From the NCBI RefSeq assembly GCF_900170025.1, contig NZ_FWEX01000006.1, forward strand, positions 2,223,625 through 2,287,624: a DNA stretch of 64,000 nucleotides, in the 5' to 3' direction. The stretch is from Nitrospira sp. ND1. GTDB lineage: Bacteria > Nitrospirota > Nitrospiria > Nitrospirales > Nitrospiraceae. A program made the translations under genes and the position numbers. Shown here piece after piece: positions 1 to 9,599 of the stretch (its first letter is position 1; every line of letters begins with the position of its first letter). The notes under the pieces are model-generated. The model did no database searches. It worked only from the letters and a program-made list of their open reading frames with translations, and was not told where the DNA came from.

Positions 1-191
1 ATGGGGGGGGCGGGGCAGGGCATGGGTGGCCAGCCAGCCTACCCTTCTGGCGCAAACTGCAGGACTCCAATTGGAATGTGTCCGAGGGGAGAGTGGCGCC
101 CTGTTGGGGAGCCATGCTATTGCCAGAGAATTTCTGATGGTGGATTTGACCCTGGACAGATTGTCAGGTGATTTGTGGAGGCGGGTGACCA

Positions 192-310
192 TTAGTAGGT
201 GGCCCGTCCGACCCCCACGGCACGACAGGCCCGCTGAACCGGGAGACCATGGACCGTCACCAGATGCGTGACGACCTCCCGCCGTTCAGCAGGCCTTAGA
301 GCTTTTTTGC
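192..310 (-). pseudogene. Truncated IS3-family OrfB
   Basis: The -1 frame after the A6G slippery site reads KKALRPAERREVVTHLV and then RACRAVGVGRATY before a stop. This is the usual N-terminus of IS3-family OrfB, upstream of the DDE catalytic domain. The frame stops after about 38 residues, so the whole rve integrase domain is absent. It is a broken gene. Confidence 0.65.
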
Positions 311-562
311 GATGACATCCTTCAGGGCCAGATTCTCCAACGACAGGTCGGCATACATCCGTTTGACGCGGCTGTTCTCGTGTTCCAGTTCCTTCAACCG
401 CTTTACGTCGGAGGCTTCCAAGCCGCCGTACTTGGCCTTCCACTTGTAGTACGTGGCGGAATTGATGCCGTGGTGCCGCCAGATCTCATTGACGGGACGA
501 CCGGCATCGGCCTCTTTCAGGGTCGACACAATCTCCGTTTCGGTGAACTTCGACTGACGCAT
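296..562 (-). CDS. IS3-family transposase OrfA (HTH protein)
   Basis: An 88-residue protein with the typical IS3 OrfA plan: an N-terminal helix-turn-helix (residues about 5-50, including FTETEIVSTLKEADAG and SATYYKWKAKYGG), followed by a leucine-zipper-like helix. It ends with VIAKKL. The codons just before the stop form an A6G heptamer (302-308), the usual site of programmed -1 frameshifting that makes the OrfAB transposase in this family. Because the downstream OrfB frame is truncated, only OrfA alone could be functional, perhaps as a DNA-binding protein. Confidence 0.8.
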   Translation of the reverse strand: MRQSKFTETEIVSTLKEADAGRPVNEIWRHHGINSATYYKWKAKYGGLEASDVKRLKELEHENSRVKRMYADLSLENLALKDVIAKKL

Positions 563-639
563 GGGAACCTCCTGGCTAGGGTGGCTATTGTGCCAGAAAG
601 TTCTCCTAATGACTGTCTCGATCTACGGGCAGCTTACAG

Positions 640-909
640 TTCCATCAAATTGCTGTTGGGGAGTTTAGGCAAAATGAGACTGGGAGAACTGCAGCGGAGG
701 AGATCATAAAAAGGTCACACGAAACGATTGAGGCATTGAAAATCATAGAAGCCGCGCATAGGGAAGCAGTAGACAAGTACTATCGTTGGTTCTCATATAC
801 CGTTCTGGCGTTGATCTTCTCTGTGTTTATGTATTTTGGATTTCGGATCACTATAAAAAATACCTTTGTAAGTTTAATAGAGGGCTTGGCCGTTCAAGAT
901 AAGGCTTAA
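640..909 (+). pseudogene. 5'-truncated small membrane protein gene
   Basis: An open frame ending in TAA at 907-909 reads through to the presumed IS end without an ATG, GTG or TTG start. The readable part has a charged amphipathic helix (RTAAEEIIKRSHETIEALK) followed by one hydrophobic segment (WFSYTVLALIFSVFMYFGF) and a short polar tail. The composition looks like a real single-pass protein, and the IS most likely removed its beginning. No family was recognised. Coding status is inferred from the coherent helix plus transmembrane pattern only. Confidence 0.35.
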
Positions 910-1085
910 TTGGGAAATAAATCGTTTTCCCCCGCTCAGAGAAGTGCGACCCTGCTCTGGCAACTCGACTGCCGGCTCCATTCCCGAAATGGTCTTGATC
1001 GCAATCTAGACGCCCATGATGGATTTCATGAAGAGGAGCGATTATTTATTTGATCGTCTGCCCACTTAGTTTCCTTAGAAGTTAT

Positions 1086-2237
1086 TCATGATGTGCCCTG
1101 CGTGCTCGCTATACGCCATAAGTCTAAATTTGACTTAATGCCTGCCACAGACCAAAGATCTGCTCGTACCCCATCATCCATTAGACAATCGTCAGGATGG
1201 GCAAAGATCCGATTTGCGCGCTGTGTGATCGCATCTCGTGTTGCTGTATCCCGGCCTTCCCACCACGACGGTGAAAAGAATACGTTTTCCCCGTATTCAA
1301 AAATAAATCGCAAAACAGCGTGAGTCTGAAGATAAGGCTTGAGTCTTCGCAAGCTGGTCATCAGCTTGCTGCAAGCGCCATTGTTATCTTCGATCCAGGC
1401 GAAAACAATTGCTGATCCGCGATCTGTGCATATGATCGAGCACGTTACGATATCAGCATGGGTTTCCGGATACTCAAGGGATTGAATTCTATTGCCATCG
1501 AAGTCGAAGTCGGGGGTCGTGCCTACACTACAGACCAAGGGTGGCGAGTGGTCGAGTTCGATCGCGTAATACCGAACGTTACTATAGTGCTGTGCTTGCA
1601 AATAATCGTCATATTTGGACTTTATACTCTTCAGATCGCGAAGGCCTGCCTCAAGACCAAGCTCCCTGCCATTCATGAATTCTTGCAAAATAAATTGCTC
1701 CGTAGGCTTCTTACCCCTATCGATAATCTTTTTAATCCGGCTTGCTGAGTAGGCGCATTGTTTCGTGAAAAAGACCTGGCAAATGGCACGGTAAGCCAGA
1801 AGGAAGCAATGTTCATCGGTCAGAGTCGAGATGCGATCATCTACTGCGGAAAACGTCCGGCTATCATGTGCATGACAGAAGCCGGCAAAGGTGGATGCTT
1901 TGTTTACGCCGACTTTGCCGACAGTAAGTTGTCCTCCATTTTTAGCCATGGAAGGAAAATGAGAGCTGAAATGCAATACGTGTCCATTTTCGGCGATAAC
2001 TTTCAAATTAGTACTAATGGAAATGCTATGGGCGTCAATTATGTGTGAGCACGCAATAGATGACTGAGGGGGATGGAGGCATGTCTTGAGAGAAAAGGCC
2101 TTGCGCGTTAGGGCGACTATTTCATGCGGCTGCAATGGAGTCTGGGATGCCCTACTTTTATGGCACTGGGCATATGTATCACCTGATTCGCACCAACATG
2201 GAGCCTTATCGGCGAAGTATACGCGTTCTTCCGACAT
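1086..2237 (-). CDS. SEC-C motif hypothetical protein
   Basis: A 383-residue soluble protein. Its N-terminus carries a SEC-C type zinc-binding motif (APCWCESGDTYAQCH, residues about 12-26), which in other proteins sits next to SecA, nucleic-acid-binding or defence-related domains. The remaining 350 residues contain no motif I recognise and no membrane segment. Codon usage is less GC-biased than in the core genes to the right, consistent with acquired DNA. It lies alone between the IS remnant and a tRNA-like att scar, so it is probably island cargo. Function unknown. Confidence 0.7.
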   Translation of the reverse strand: MSEERVYFADKAPCWCESGDTYAQCHKSRASQTPLQPHEIVALTRKAFSLKTCLHPPQSSIACSHIIDAHSISISTNLKVIAENGHVLHFSSHFPSMAKNGGQLTVGKVGVNKASTFAGFCHAHDSRTFSAVDDRISTLTDEHCFLLAYRAICQVFFTKQCAYSASRIKKIIDRGKKPTEQFILQEFMNGRELGLEAGLRDLKSIKSKYDDYLQAQHYSNVRYYAIELDHSPPLVCSVGTTPDFDFDGNRIQSLEYPETHADIVTCSIICTDRGSAIVFAWIEDNNGACSKLMTSLRRLKPYLQTHAVLRFIFEYGENVFFSPSWWEGRDTATRDAITQRANRIFAHPDDCLMDDGVRADLWSVAGIKSNLDLWRIASTQGTS

Positions 2238-2441
2238 AAACCTCGAATGCTCTAGCTTGAATGTTATTCCATTGATTGAAGATCCCGCCCCGTCGCGGAA
2301 CCGTTCGAGGGCATAACAGAGGTTGCGGTCGCATATCGTTGGTATAAGGGTGCATATTGCTAACCCTATGGACTTCGTTATAGTTCAGGTGGAGGCACTG
2401 AGATTTCTCCTTGGTCGGAGTGCATTTTAATCGAGGGAATT

Positions 2442-2483
2442 GGTCCCGATTTTGGTCACGGTTCGGTCCCGGTTTTGGCCACG
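2442..2483. repeat. Short tandem direct repeat, possible IS terminal repeats
   Basis: Two 19-bp copies lie at 2442-2460 and 2465-2483, both beginning GGTCCCG, with two differences between them and a 4-bp spacer. Closely spaced repeats of this GACCAAAA(T/C)CGGGACC type are reminiscent of the multiple terminal repeats of IS21-family elements. No IstA or IstB frame is present, so at most this is an end remnant. The intergenic stretch 2238-2743 otherwise holds only the tRNA fragment. Confidence 0.4.
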
Positions 2484-2620
2484 ATTACAGGTATGCCTCC
2501 ATCTCAACTAGTCGCCAGAGTCATTTAGCTAAGTATCTGTTTTGTAAAATTAAAGTGGCAATCTATCTTCCTTGATCGCTGTCAGTCTTGAGGGTGCTTT
2601 TTGCGACTTTGGAGCTGGCT

Positions 2621-2650
2621 ACCTAGGTTCGATTCCTAGTCCCCCAGCCA
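2621..2650 (+). tRNA. 3' fragment of a tRNA gene (probable tRNA-Gln), att scar
   Basis: The segment has a perfect T-arm (CTAGG, loop TTCGATT, CCTAG), then an acceptor 3' strand TCCCCCA, discriminator G and CCA. No matching TGGGGGA acceptor strand, D-arm or anticodon arm is found upstream, so it is not a working tRNA. A 5' TGGGGnA with discriminator G is typical of tRNA-Gln. Isolated tRNA 3' ends like this are usually the distal attachment site left by a tRNA-targeting integrase. Confidence 0.65.
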
Positions 2651-2743
2651 ATTTCCCTCCCAGACGATCCTCTGAGAACGTACGCGACTCAGGTCGAGAT
2701 GTGAGGCTGTCAGCGCCACAACTTTGAACGGGCGGTCGTTCCT

Positions 2744-4588
2744 TCACGAACTCTGCACGGTCTGTGCACGTTTTTCATCCAGTTCGGCCCAACGGGCATA
2801 GAGCCGCTCCACCTCAGCTTGTGCCGCCACCAATGCCTGGCTTCGTGCCTGGAGCGCTGCGGCATCCGACAGCACGGCCGGATCCTGCATCGCGGCTTGG
2901 CAGGCTGTGACCTCTTCCTCGGCTTTGAGGATACTCTCTTCGATCGTGCCCCATTCCTTCTGTTCGCGATAACTCATCTTTTTGGGTTTGCGAGCGGGAC
3001 TTGTCGAGGCAGTCTCGTCCTGGACCGCAGCACGCCCGTCACTCTTCGACTCCGGGGCGGATCCACCGGCCCGCTCCTGCGCACTTTCCCACTGGGCATA
3101 GTCGGCAAACCAGTCCACGCGTCCCGTGCCATCCAGTGCCAGCAGGATGGTCGAGACGCGATCCAGCAGCCACCGATCATGGGTCACCAGCACGAGCGCA
3201 CCGGGGAATTCCAGCAGGCTATCCTCCAGCACTTCGAGGGTTGGAATATCCAAGTCATTGGTCGGCTCGTCCAGGATAAGCAGGTCCGCAGGCTGGAGCA
3301 TGAGTCGGGCGATGAGGAGCCGTGCCTGTTCGCCGCCGGACAGTTTCGAGACCGGGAGATCCAGTTGTTCGGGACGGAAGAGAAAGCGTTTCGCCCATGA
3401 AGCCAGGTGAATCGAGCGATCCTGATAGACGACGGCATCGCCCGACGGGGCCAGTGCGCGTCGCAAGCTCGTCGATTGGTCCAGGGACTCGCGATGTTGC
3501 TCAAAGGAGACGATACGCAGCGCGTCGGCTCGCGTGATGGTGCCGGAATCGGGCTCCAGCGTCCCGGCCAGTAACCGCAGCAGGGTGGATTTACCGCTGC
3601 CGTTCGGACCAAGGAGTCCCAGCCGTTGGCCGGGCCCGAGGAGCAGGTCGAGATTGGTGATGACGGGCGTCCCGTTGAAGCTCTTGCTGACCTGCTCCGC
3701 GACCACGAGTTGTTTGGACTTTCGGCCCGAGGCGGAGAAGTCGATGCCGATGGTCGACTGTGCCGAACGGGATTCGGCCTGGTTCAATTCGTCGATGAGC
3801 TTGCCCGCTGATTGGATCCGACCTTTGGCTTTGGTCGTGCGGGCCTTGGGGCCGCGCCGCAGCCACTCCACTTCACGGCGGACGCGATTGGCTAATGAGG
3901 CCTGGTAGTCGGCTTGTGCTTGAAGGGCGGCATCGCGCTGTTCGAGGAAATCACTATAGCAGCCGCGGGATTCAAACCGGCCTTCGGGATAACAGCGGTT
4001 CAGTTCCACCATGCGAGATGTCACCGATTCGAGGAACCGGCGATCGTGGCTGATCACGAGAAAGGCTTTGGCGCGATTCTTCAGCAGTTGCTCCAGCCAG
4101 ATAATGCCTTCCAAGTCCAAATGGTTCGTCGGCTCATCCATGAGTAGCACATCTGGCTCGAGTAGCAAGGCCTGGGTGATGGCCAATCGTTTGCGCCATC
4201 CTCCGGAGAGTGTGGAAACGGCCTGTTCCGGGTCTGGAAAGGTTCCGATGCTGAGGGCCCTGGCGATCCGGCCACCCTGTTCGTGAGGATCCAGCCCGTC
4301 TTCCGTCAAGGTGTCTTGCAGCACCTGTTCAATGCTGTGATGCGGAGGAAACAGGGGTTCCTGCGGAACATAGCCGATGCGTGTGTGGCGCCGCAGGGTG
4401 CGTGTGCCTTCATCCGGGGATTCGAGCCCTACAAGGATCTTAAGCAGGGTCGATTTGCCGGATCCGTTCGGTCCGATTAATCCCACATGATCGCCGTCGG
4501 AGAGTGCCAGGGAGAGATCTGTAAACAGGGCTCTGACCCCATAGCTTTTGCTGATCGATTCGCAACTCAACAGAATGTTCGGGGCCAT
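2744..4588 (-). CDS. uup: ABC-F ATPase, Uup type
   Basis: A 614-residue soluble protein with two ABC ATPase domains and no membrane segments. NBD1 (about 5-250) has Walker A GPNGSGKS, signature LSGGW and Walker B LLMDEPTNHLD. The linker (about 250-310) precedes NBD2 (about 315-520) with GPNGSGKS, LSGGEQ and LLILDEPTNDLD. The C-terminal 80 residues form a charged coiled coil (SYREQKEWGTIEESILKAEE), the part that separates Uup from EttA and other ABC-F proteins. Known Uup proteins act on ribosomes or on branched DNA intermediates. All catalytic motifs look intact. Confidence 0.9.
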   Translation of the reverse strand: MAPNILLSCESISKSYGVRALFTDLSLALSDGDHVGLIGPNGSGKSTLLKILVGLESPDEGTRTLRRHTRIGYVPQEPLFPPHHSIEQVLQDTLTEDGLDPHEQGGRIARALSIGTFPDPEQAVSTLSGGWRKRLAITQALLLEPDVLLMDEPTNHLDLEGIIWLEQLLKNRAKAFLVISHDRRFLESVTSRMVELNRCYPEGRFESRGCYSDFLEQRDAALQAQADYQASLANRVRREVEWLRRGPKARTTKAKGRIQSAGKLIDELNQAESRSAQSTIGIDFSASGRKSKQLVVAEQVSKSFNGTPVITNLDLLLGPGQRLGLLGPNGSGKSTLLRLLAGTLEPDSGTITRADALRIVSFEQHRESLDQSTSLRRALAPSGDAVVYQDRSIHLASWAKRFLFRPEQLDLPVSKLSGGEQARLLIARLMLQPADLLILDEPTNDLDIPTLEVLEDSLLEFPGALVLVTHDRWLLDRVSTILLALDGTGRVDWFADYAQWESAQERAGGSAPESKSDGRAAVQDETASTSPARKPKKMSYREQKEWGTIEESILKAEEEVTACQAAMQDPAVLSDAAALQARSQALVAAQAEVERLYARWAELDEKRAQTVQSS

Positions 4589-4737
4589 ACCCTGGGTACC
4601 TCTTTCGTCACGTTGAAAGCATGCAGTATACGGTGTGGTGGGGGCTCGGGGCTAGCGGCTAGCGGCGTGGGAGGGAGTGGTCTACCGTGCCGCCGAGTGA
4701 AACGATGTGAGGTATCTTGCGGGTGGGAATGTAAAAA

Positions 4738-5073
4738 TCAGTGCGCCGTTCGAGCGCGTCCCGTGCGGAGACGTTGCTGAAAGCAGCTCGGGCAGAGATG
4801 GTAACCACCCTGTGTGGAGGTATGAAATGATTCCATTTTGGTGGTCCCGCAATCAAAACAGCGCACCTCGCTCACCACAGACCGTGGCAAGGGGGGCGTG
4901 GGATCAATGCGCTGCAGTTGGTCGTGCAGACGGCGTGTGGAGCGGTAGATGTGCCGGAGGAGGGGTTGTGCTTCGGTTGCTGCATAGGGGATCGCGGCTT
5001 CGAGCAGGGAGAGGCGTTCGCGAAACGAGCCCGGTTCTTCGAGAGGCTCTTCACTGCAAGGTCCCGTCACCAT
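4738..5073 (-). CDS. Small zinc-ribbon-like hypothetical protein
   Basis: A protein of about 111 residues whose C-terminal part has two CxxC knuckles (RCFDCGTTKME and HLCPSCF), likely a zinc ribbon. The upstream half is a helical acidic stretch. The start at 5073 is preferred over the longer frame from 5151 because a good ribosome-binding sequence, AAAGGAG, lies just upstream of this ATG. It sits between uup and glnS on the same strand. No specific family was recognised. Confidence 0.65.
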   Translation of the reverse strand: MVTGPCSEEPLEEPGSFRERLSLLEAAIPYAATEAQPLLRHIYRSTRRLHDQLQRIDPTPPLPRSVVSEVRCFDCGTTKMESFHTSTQGGYHLCPSCFQQRLRTGRARTAH

Positions 5074-5226
5074 CGTTGAGGCTCCTTTGTCGTGGAGTGA
5101 TGCCCGATCAGACGAGTGGCGATTCTCGTTCATCGGCGTGACAGGGTTCAAGGGTGCCGAAGGCTGGAGTCCCCGTACTTTGTGAGGGACGGTGGAATGG
5201 GAGGATTCGATGGGACTTGGTGCTGG

Positions 5227-6930
5227 TCAGCGAGGGGTTTGAGCTTTCTCGATCTTGGCCCAAGTGTCTTTGAGTGTGACGGTTCGATTAAACACCAGCT
5301 TGTCGGGTGACGAATCGGGGTCGGCGCAAAAGTATCCCACGCGTTCAAATTGCACTCTGGTTCCGGGGGCGATCGCAGCCAGGCTGGGCTCTACCTTGCA
5401 AGTCGGCAGTCGCTCCAGCGAATGGGGATTCAGGTGCTGGGTCCAGTCCTGGTCAGCGGGAATCTTGCCTGGATCCATGAGCATGAGGCTCTCGTATAGC
5501 CGAATTTCTGCATCGATGGCATGAGCGGCCGATACCCAATGGATCGTCGCCTTCACCTTCCGTTGCGCTTGCGCTCCGCCGCTCTTGGTTTCAGGGTCAT
5601 AGGTGCAGCGCAACTCCGTAACCTCACCCGTGGCTGGGTCCTTCACCACGCCGACACAGGTGATGATGTAGGCGTACCGCAGGCGCACCTCGCGTCCCGG
5701 AGAAAGGCGAAAGAACTGCTTCGGCGGATCTTCTCGGAAATCTTCCTGATCGATATAGAGGGTGCGTGAGAAGGGCACCTGACGCGTCCCGGCTGAAGGG
5801 TCTTCCGGGTTGTTGACGGCTTCGAGTTGCTCGACCTGTCCCTCCGGGTAATTCTCAATGACCAGCCGCAAGGGCCGAAGCACCGCCATCACACGGGGCG
5901 CACGTTTGTTTAAGTCTTCCCGGACGAAGTGTTCAAGCAGTTGCATCTCGACCACGGCATCCCGTTTCGCGACGCCGATAGCCTCGCAAAAGGCCCGCAG
6001 GGCCTCGGGTGTGAAACCGCGGCGGCGGAGGCCTTTCAGTGTGGGAAGGCGAGGATCATCCCAACCGTTCACCAGCTTGCGTTCCACCAGATCGAGCAAT
6101 TTTCGTTTGCTCATGACGGTGAAGGTGACGTTCAGTCGGGCGAATTCGATCTGCTGCGGACGCTGTGCAGTGCCGCAGTGCTCGACCACCCAGTCGTACA
6201 GCGGCCGGTGGTCCTCAAATTCCAGCGTGCAGATCGAATGGGTGATGCCTTCCATCGCGTCGGAGAGGGGGTGCGCAAAGTCGTAGGCCGGGTAGATACA
6301 CCAGGCTGTGCCGGTGCGGTAATGGGCCACGTGTCTGATCCGGTAGAGCACGGGATCGCGGAGATTGATGTTCGGCGAAGCCATGTCGATCTTCGCCCGC
6401 AGCACGTGGGTCCCGTCGGGAAATTCGCCGGCACGCATCCGCCGAAACAGATCCAGGTTTTCTTCGACGCTCCGGGTGCGGAATGGACTGGCTTGTCCCG
6501 GCTCGGTCAGGGTTCCGCGGTATTTGCGCATGTCGTCGGCCGTGAGGCTGTCGACGTACGCGAGACCTTTCTGAATCAGGCCCACGGCATAGTCGTAGAG
6601 CCGCTCGAAGTAATCGGATGCGAAAAACATCTTGTCCTGCCAGTCGAAGCCGAGCCAGCGGACATCGTCTTGAATGGCCTGCACATATTCAGGATCTTCC
6701 GTGGTCGGGTTGGTATCATCCATGCGGAGATGGCAGATGCCGCCGGAATTTTCGTTGGCGATGCCGAAGTTGAGACAAATCGATTTGGCATGGCCGATAT
6801 GGAGATACCCGTTCGGCTCCGGCGGAAAGCGGGTGACCACTCGGCCTTCATGTTTGCCGGCAGCACGATCGGTTGCGACGATCTCGCGGATGAAGTCTGA
6901 ACGTGTCGGTGGTTCTGGCGTGGTGGACAT
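5227..6930 (-). CDS. glnS: Glutaminyl-tRNA synthetase
   Basis: Charges tRNA-Gln with glutamine in the cytoplasm. The class-I HIGH signature is in [14 protein letters not shown] and the KMSKS-type loop is VMSKRKL. The C-terminal anticodon-binding beta-barrels run from about residue 340, including [12 protein letters not shown] and the Gln/Glu-specific [10 protein letters not shown]. The length of 567 residues matches bacterial GlnRS (about 550-560). The start at 6930 ([13 protein letters not shown]) aligns with family N-termini; a frame extending to 6984 has no better ribosome-binding site. Confidence 0.96.
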   Translation of the reverse strand: MSTTPEPPTRSDFIREIVATDRAAGKHEGRVVTRFPPEPNGYLHIGHAKSICLNFGIANENSGGICHLRMDDTNPTTEDPEYVQAIQDDVRWLGFDWQDKMFFASDYFERLYDYAVGLIQKGLAYVDSLTADDMRKYRGTLTEPGQASPFRTRSVEENLDLFRRMRAGEFPDGTHVLRAKIDMASPNINLRDPVLYRIRHVAHYRTGTAWCIYPAYDFAHPLSDAMEGITHSICTLEFEDHRPLYDWVVEHCGTAQRPQQIEFARLNVTFTVMSKRKLLDLVERKLVNGWDDPRLPTLKGLRRRGFTPEALRAFCEAIGVAKRDAVVEMQLLEHFVREDLNKRAPRVMAVLRPLRLVIENYPEGQVEQLEAVNNPEDPSAGTRQVPFSRTLYIDQEDFREDPPKQFFRLSPGREVRLRYAYIITCVGVVKDPATGEVTELRCTYDPETKSGGAQAQRKVKATIHWVSAAHAIDAEIRLYESLMLMDPGKIPADQDWTQHLNPHSLERLPTCKVEPSLAAIAPGTRVQFERVGYFCADPDSSPDKLVFNRTVTLKDTWAKIEKAQTPR

Positions 6931-7128
6931 AATGGTTGCGAGTCCGTCGAGTTGCAGGTGATGAAACGCGCATGGTTCTATCACAGAACGGCGGGGTGGG
7001 AGAAGAGGGTCCGGTGCCTCACTCTGTGGCGAGTCGATTTTCCCTGGATCGATCGGAAGGACTATTTTAGAATCAGGCTGCTGTGGAAGGCGGATGTCTG
7101 ACGGGCGCCGAGTAATGGAGAATAAGAG

Positions 7129-8286
7129 ATGATGAATGGTCGATGGAGCGCATGCGGACAGGTGGTGCTGCTCGGCATCCTCTGGGCGGGCGGAAGCCAG
7201 GCTGTGGAGCCGGACTCACTCGAGGCGTGCCGGGCCCAACCGTTCGACGCCAAGATGCAGTGTTATCAACGGCACTTGGAAACAGTCCTTCAGGCAGAGG
7301 GCACAGAACAAACGCTCACGGTCTTGGAGCAGATCACGGTTCAGGATCCTGAGGCATTGCGTGAGGCGCATCCGCTGGTTCATCACGTCGGCCAGCGGTC
7401 GTTTGCGCGCTATGGTACGGCACCACTCGCGCTGGCCCATTGTCGAGACGTGTTTTGGTCTGGCTGCTACCACGGGGTCTTGCAGGCCTTCCTCAGCAGC
7501 CTTGCGACTGTCGAGCCACAGCATATTCTGCCCCTGTGCCCGATCAGCGAGACGGTCTCCGCCTATTCGTTTCAGCGGTACAACTGTCTCCATGGGTTGG
7601 GCCATGGCCTGACCATTCAATTTCGCTATGACCTACTCAAGAGCCTGGCCTTTTGTGATGCGTTGCCGGGCAGTTGGGATCGGGAGTCCTGCTATGGCGG
7701 CGTCTTCATGGAAAACATCGTGACGTTCCAGCAGGCACAACGGGCGCAGCCGGCGCAAACGGGCAGCGAACATCATCACCATGAGGCCACGAGTTTTCTC
7801 AACCCTCAAGACCTCCTCTATCCCTGCTCCGTCTTGAATGAGAAATACCTGCGAGCCTGTTATCTGATGCAGACCTCCGCCGTGCTGACCTTTCTGAATT
7901 ATGATTTTGCCCAGGCCTTCATGCAGTGCGCCAGAGTGGAGGGGGAGCATCAGACGACCTGTTACCGCAGTTTGGGCCGTGACATCAGCGGCTACACGTT
8001 GCGTGATGCGGTGCGGGTCAACGAACTGTGCCGGCTGGGGCAGGCCGATCAAATCCGGCAATGTTTCATCGGCGCCGTGAAAGACTTCATTCTCACCGAC
8101 GCCAATCCGGACCCAGGGCTCGCGCTGTGCCGAAGCCTGGATGGGCCGTTCAAAAAAGACTGTTATGCCACCGTGGGTGAAATGGTGATCCCTCTCTTCG
8201 ACGACAAGGAGAAGCGGGCGCAAGCCTGCCGCAAAGGCGAAGACGAGTATGTTGATGCCTGCCTTGCAGTCGCCACTGCCTTTTAG
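7129..8286 (+). CDS. Exported cysteine-repeat protein of unknown function
   Basis: A 385-residue protein with a signal peptide (hydrophobic [11 protein letters not shown], cleavage near SQA-VEP). The mature part holds about eight repeats of a paired-cysteine pattern, C-x(7-16)-C-[YFL], such as [43 protein letters not shown] and [15 protein letters not shown], spaced roughly 30-50 residues apart. A conserved-looking CLHGLGHGL and a histidine run (EHHHHEA) could bind metal. The pattern suggests a disulfide-stapled helical repeat solenoid in the periplasm. It is transcribed divergently from glnS. The start ATG follows GGAGAATAAGAG. I recognise no named family. Confidence 0.75.
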   Translation: MMNGRWSACGQVVLLGILWAGGSQAVEPDSLEACRAQPFDAKMQCYQRHLETVLQAEGTEQTLTVLEQITVQDPEALREAHPLVHHVGQRSFARYGTAPLALAHCRDVFWSGCYHGVLQAFLSSLATVEPQHILPLCPISETVSAYSFQRYNCLHGLGHGLTIQFRYDLLKSLAFCDALPGSWDRESCYGGVFMENIVTFQQAQRAQPAQTGSEHHHHEATSFLNPQDLLYPCSVLNEKYLRACYLMQTSAVLTFLNYDFAQAFMQCARVEGEHQTTCYRSLGRDISGYTLRDAVRVNELCRLGQADQIRQCFIGAVKDFILTDANPDPGLALCRSLDGPFKKDCYATVGEMVIPLFDDKEKRAQACRKGEDEYVDACLAVATAF

Positions 8287-8521
8287 TTAGGGCGATTCGG
8301 GACTCCCGGTTCAGCGACGCCGCTCGGATCCTGCCCCTGATCAGAACCGTATCTCGTGAAGCGCGAAGCGCATCTCGGTGGGGATAAGCGCGTATGGCTC
8401 ATGGCGTATCGCTGGTAGCCACGTACCCCACTCTCCATTTCAGACGATAGGCTCTTTTCTTCGACGAGATAGGAACGACGCTTCACGGTCGCCGAAGGAT
8501 TCGCGGGGAATCCGTTCGAGG

Positions 8522-8935
8522 TCAGGCGCCGGGCGGTGCCGCCACCTGGACTACGTGAAAATCCTTTTGCGCGATCATGCGGCCGTTCATGCGGAGACGA
8601 AATTCATAGCGACCGGGCGCAGGGAAGAGGAGGGCGGGGATGTTGATACCGAAGTCGGAAATCTGCAGACGATCTCCAATGACGATGTCGGGGAGCGATG
8701 CGCGGCAGACCAACTGGTCTGTATTGACGAACATCAGATCGATTTCGACGCGATACGTGCCTTCGGCGTCGGTCATGCAGAAGTACAGGCCGAGCTGATG
8801 GTGCTGAAACGGGAACGTCACCGACTGGAGGTGGGAGAACAGGCCGATCAGAGATTTTTTCTTAGTCAGGCTATCTTCGATGACGCAGTCGCAGACGAGG
8901 AACGCCTGCACGCTGGGCGGCGAGACGTCAGTCAT
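8522..8935 (-). CDS. DUF6941-like conserved hypothetical protein
   Basis: A 137-residue soluble protein with the layout of the DUF6941 family: an N-terminal PPSVQAFLVCDCVIEDSLTK, then a LIGLFSHL segment, and a beta-rich domain ending in a PGRYEFRLRMNG strand pair. It has no signal peptide. The family has no assigned function that I know. It is followed on the same strand by two other uncharacterised genes in reverse order, so the three may share a transcript. The family call is from memory of the motif pattern. Confidence 0.65.
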   Translation of the reverse strand: MTDVSPPSVQAFLVCDCVIEDSLTKKKSLIGLFSHLQSVTFPFQHHQLGLYFCMTDAEGTYRVEIDLMFVNTDQLVCRASLPDIVIGDRLQISDFGINIPALLFPAPGRYEFRLRMNGRMIAQKDFHVVQVAAPPGA

Positions 8936-8950
8936 GCGATCCGGCCATTG

Positions 8951-9475
8951 TCAGCCGAGCACCGCGGTGCCGCCGCGGGCCTCGAAGACATCCCCGAACA
9001 GCGTATGGGTGGATCCGATGCGACAGAAGTGCGACGTGATCTCGATGAGCTGGCCGCGGTGCGAATAGAATTTCCCGGTCGCCACGTGGATTTTTTCACC
9101 TGGTGCGACAGCGGCTTCCAGGACCGTTTCGCCGGTTTCCTGGTCCGTGACTTTGAGCCATGGCAGATTGGGAAAGAGGGTCGGCGGGGACTCGCTGGTG
9201 TTGAGTGAAAAGCGATTGCCGTCGTTGAACGCCCAGCGATTGCGACGTAGATGGGCCACATGATTGCCGCTGCCGTCATAGAGGTCGATGGTCAGCAGGA
9301 TTCGCTCCTGATCCGGCGCAAGCTCCAGCACGAGCTGCTCTTTGCCTTGAACCCGGATGACTCCGTTGGTATTCCGGAAAATGTTAGAACCGAGCCGGAT
9401 TTCCAGGCTGTGCTTGTGCCGATCCGATTCGGCTTCGTGGGAGGAGTGTGCTGGGTCAGGTTTGCGTAGTTCCAT
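8951..9475 (-). CDS. Hypothetical beta-rich protein
   Basis: About 174 residues from the preferred ATG at 9475 (MELRKPDP); the longer frame to 9583 reads low-complexity sequence without a ribosome-binding site. The protein is mostly beta-strand (SLEIRLGSNIFRNTNGVIRV, LLTIDLYDGSGNHVAHLRRN) and resembles a phage-like or FHA-like beta sandwich only loosely. It has no signal peptide or cysteine motif. It lies 15 bp from the next gene on the same strand, so co-transcription is likely. Function unknown. Confidence 0.6.
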   Translation of the reverse strand: MELRKPDPAHSSHEAESDRHKHSLEIRLGSNIFRNTNGVIRVQGKEQLVLELAPDQERILLTIDLYDGSGNHVAHLRRNRWAFNDGNRFSLNTSESPPTLFPNLPWLKVTDQETGETVLEAAVAPGEKIHVATGKFYSHRGQLIEITSHFCRIGSTHTLFGDVFEARGGTAVLG

Positions 9476-9599
9476 GCGTAGAGATCTAGGGCGACCCGAG
9501 GACCTGTTGAGCGACGCACTCGACCATACGTTCTTGCCTGAGCAAGTCGGGAGCAAGGTAGGCCCTTGGCGGGGCGCTGTCAAGTCCGTTCTGGTCGGG

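Larger units (their letters stand above)
192..638 (-). mobile_element. IS3-family insertion sequence remnant
   Basis: The stretch contains a full OrfA frame and only the start of OrfB, so most of the element (the transposase catalytic part and right end) is deleted. The presumed outer end is near 638, where the minus strand begins TGTAAGCTGCCCG, as IS3-family ends commonly begin with TG. The boundary at 192 is simply where the OrfB frame stops. No second terminal repeat was found, so the right end is inferred to be lost. The element can no longer transpose by itself. Confidence 0.55.

Noticed and set aside
26-271. Open frame of 81 codons at the left edge
   Set aside because: No ribosome-binding site, Arg/Pro-rich composition typical of an antisense shadow, and it runs through the IS OrfB remnant.
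8380-8420. TATGGCTCATGGCGTAT-type repeat shared with segments near 49390 and 56390
   Set aside because: The similar TATGGC/GCCATA words are short and degenerate in this window, too weak to call a repeat family here.
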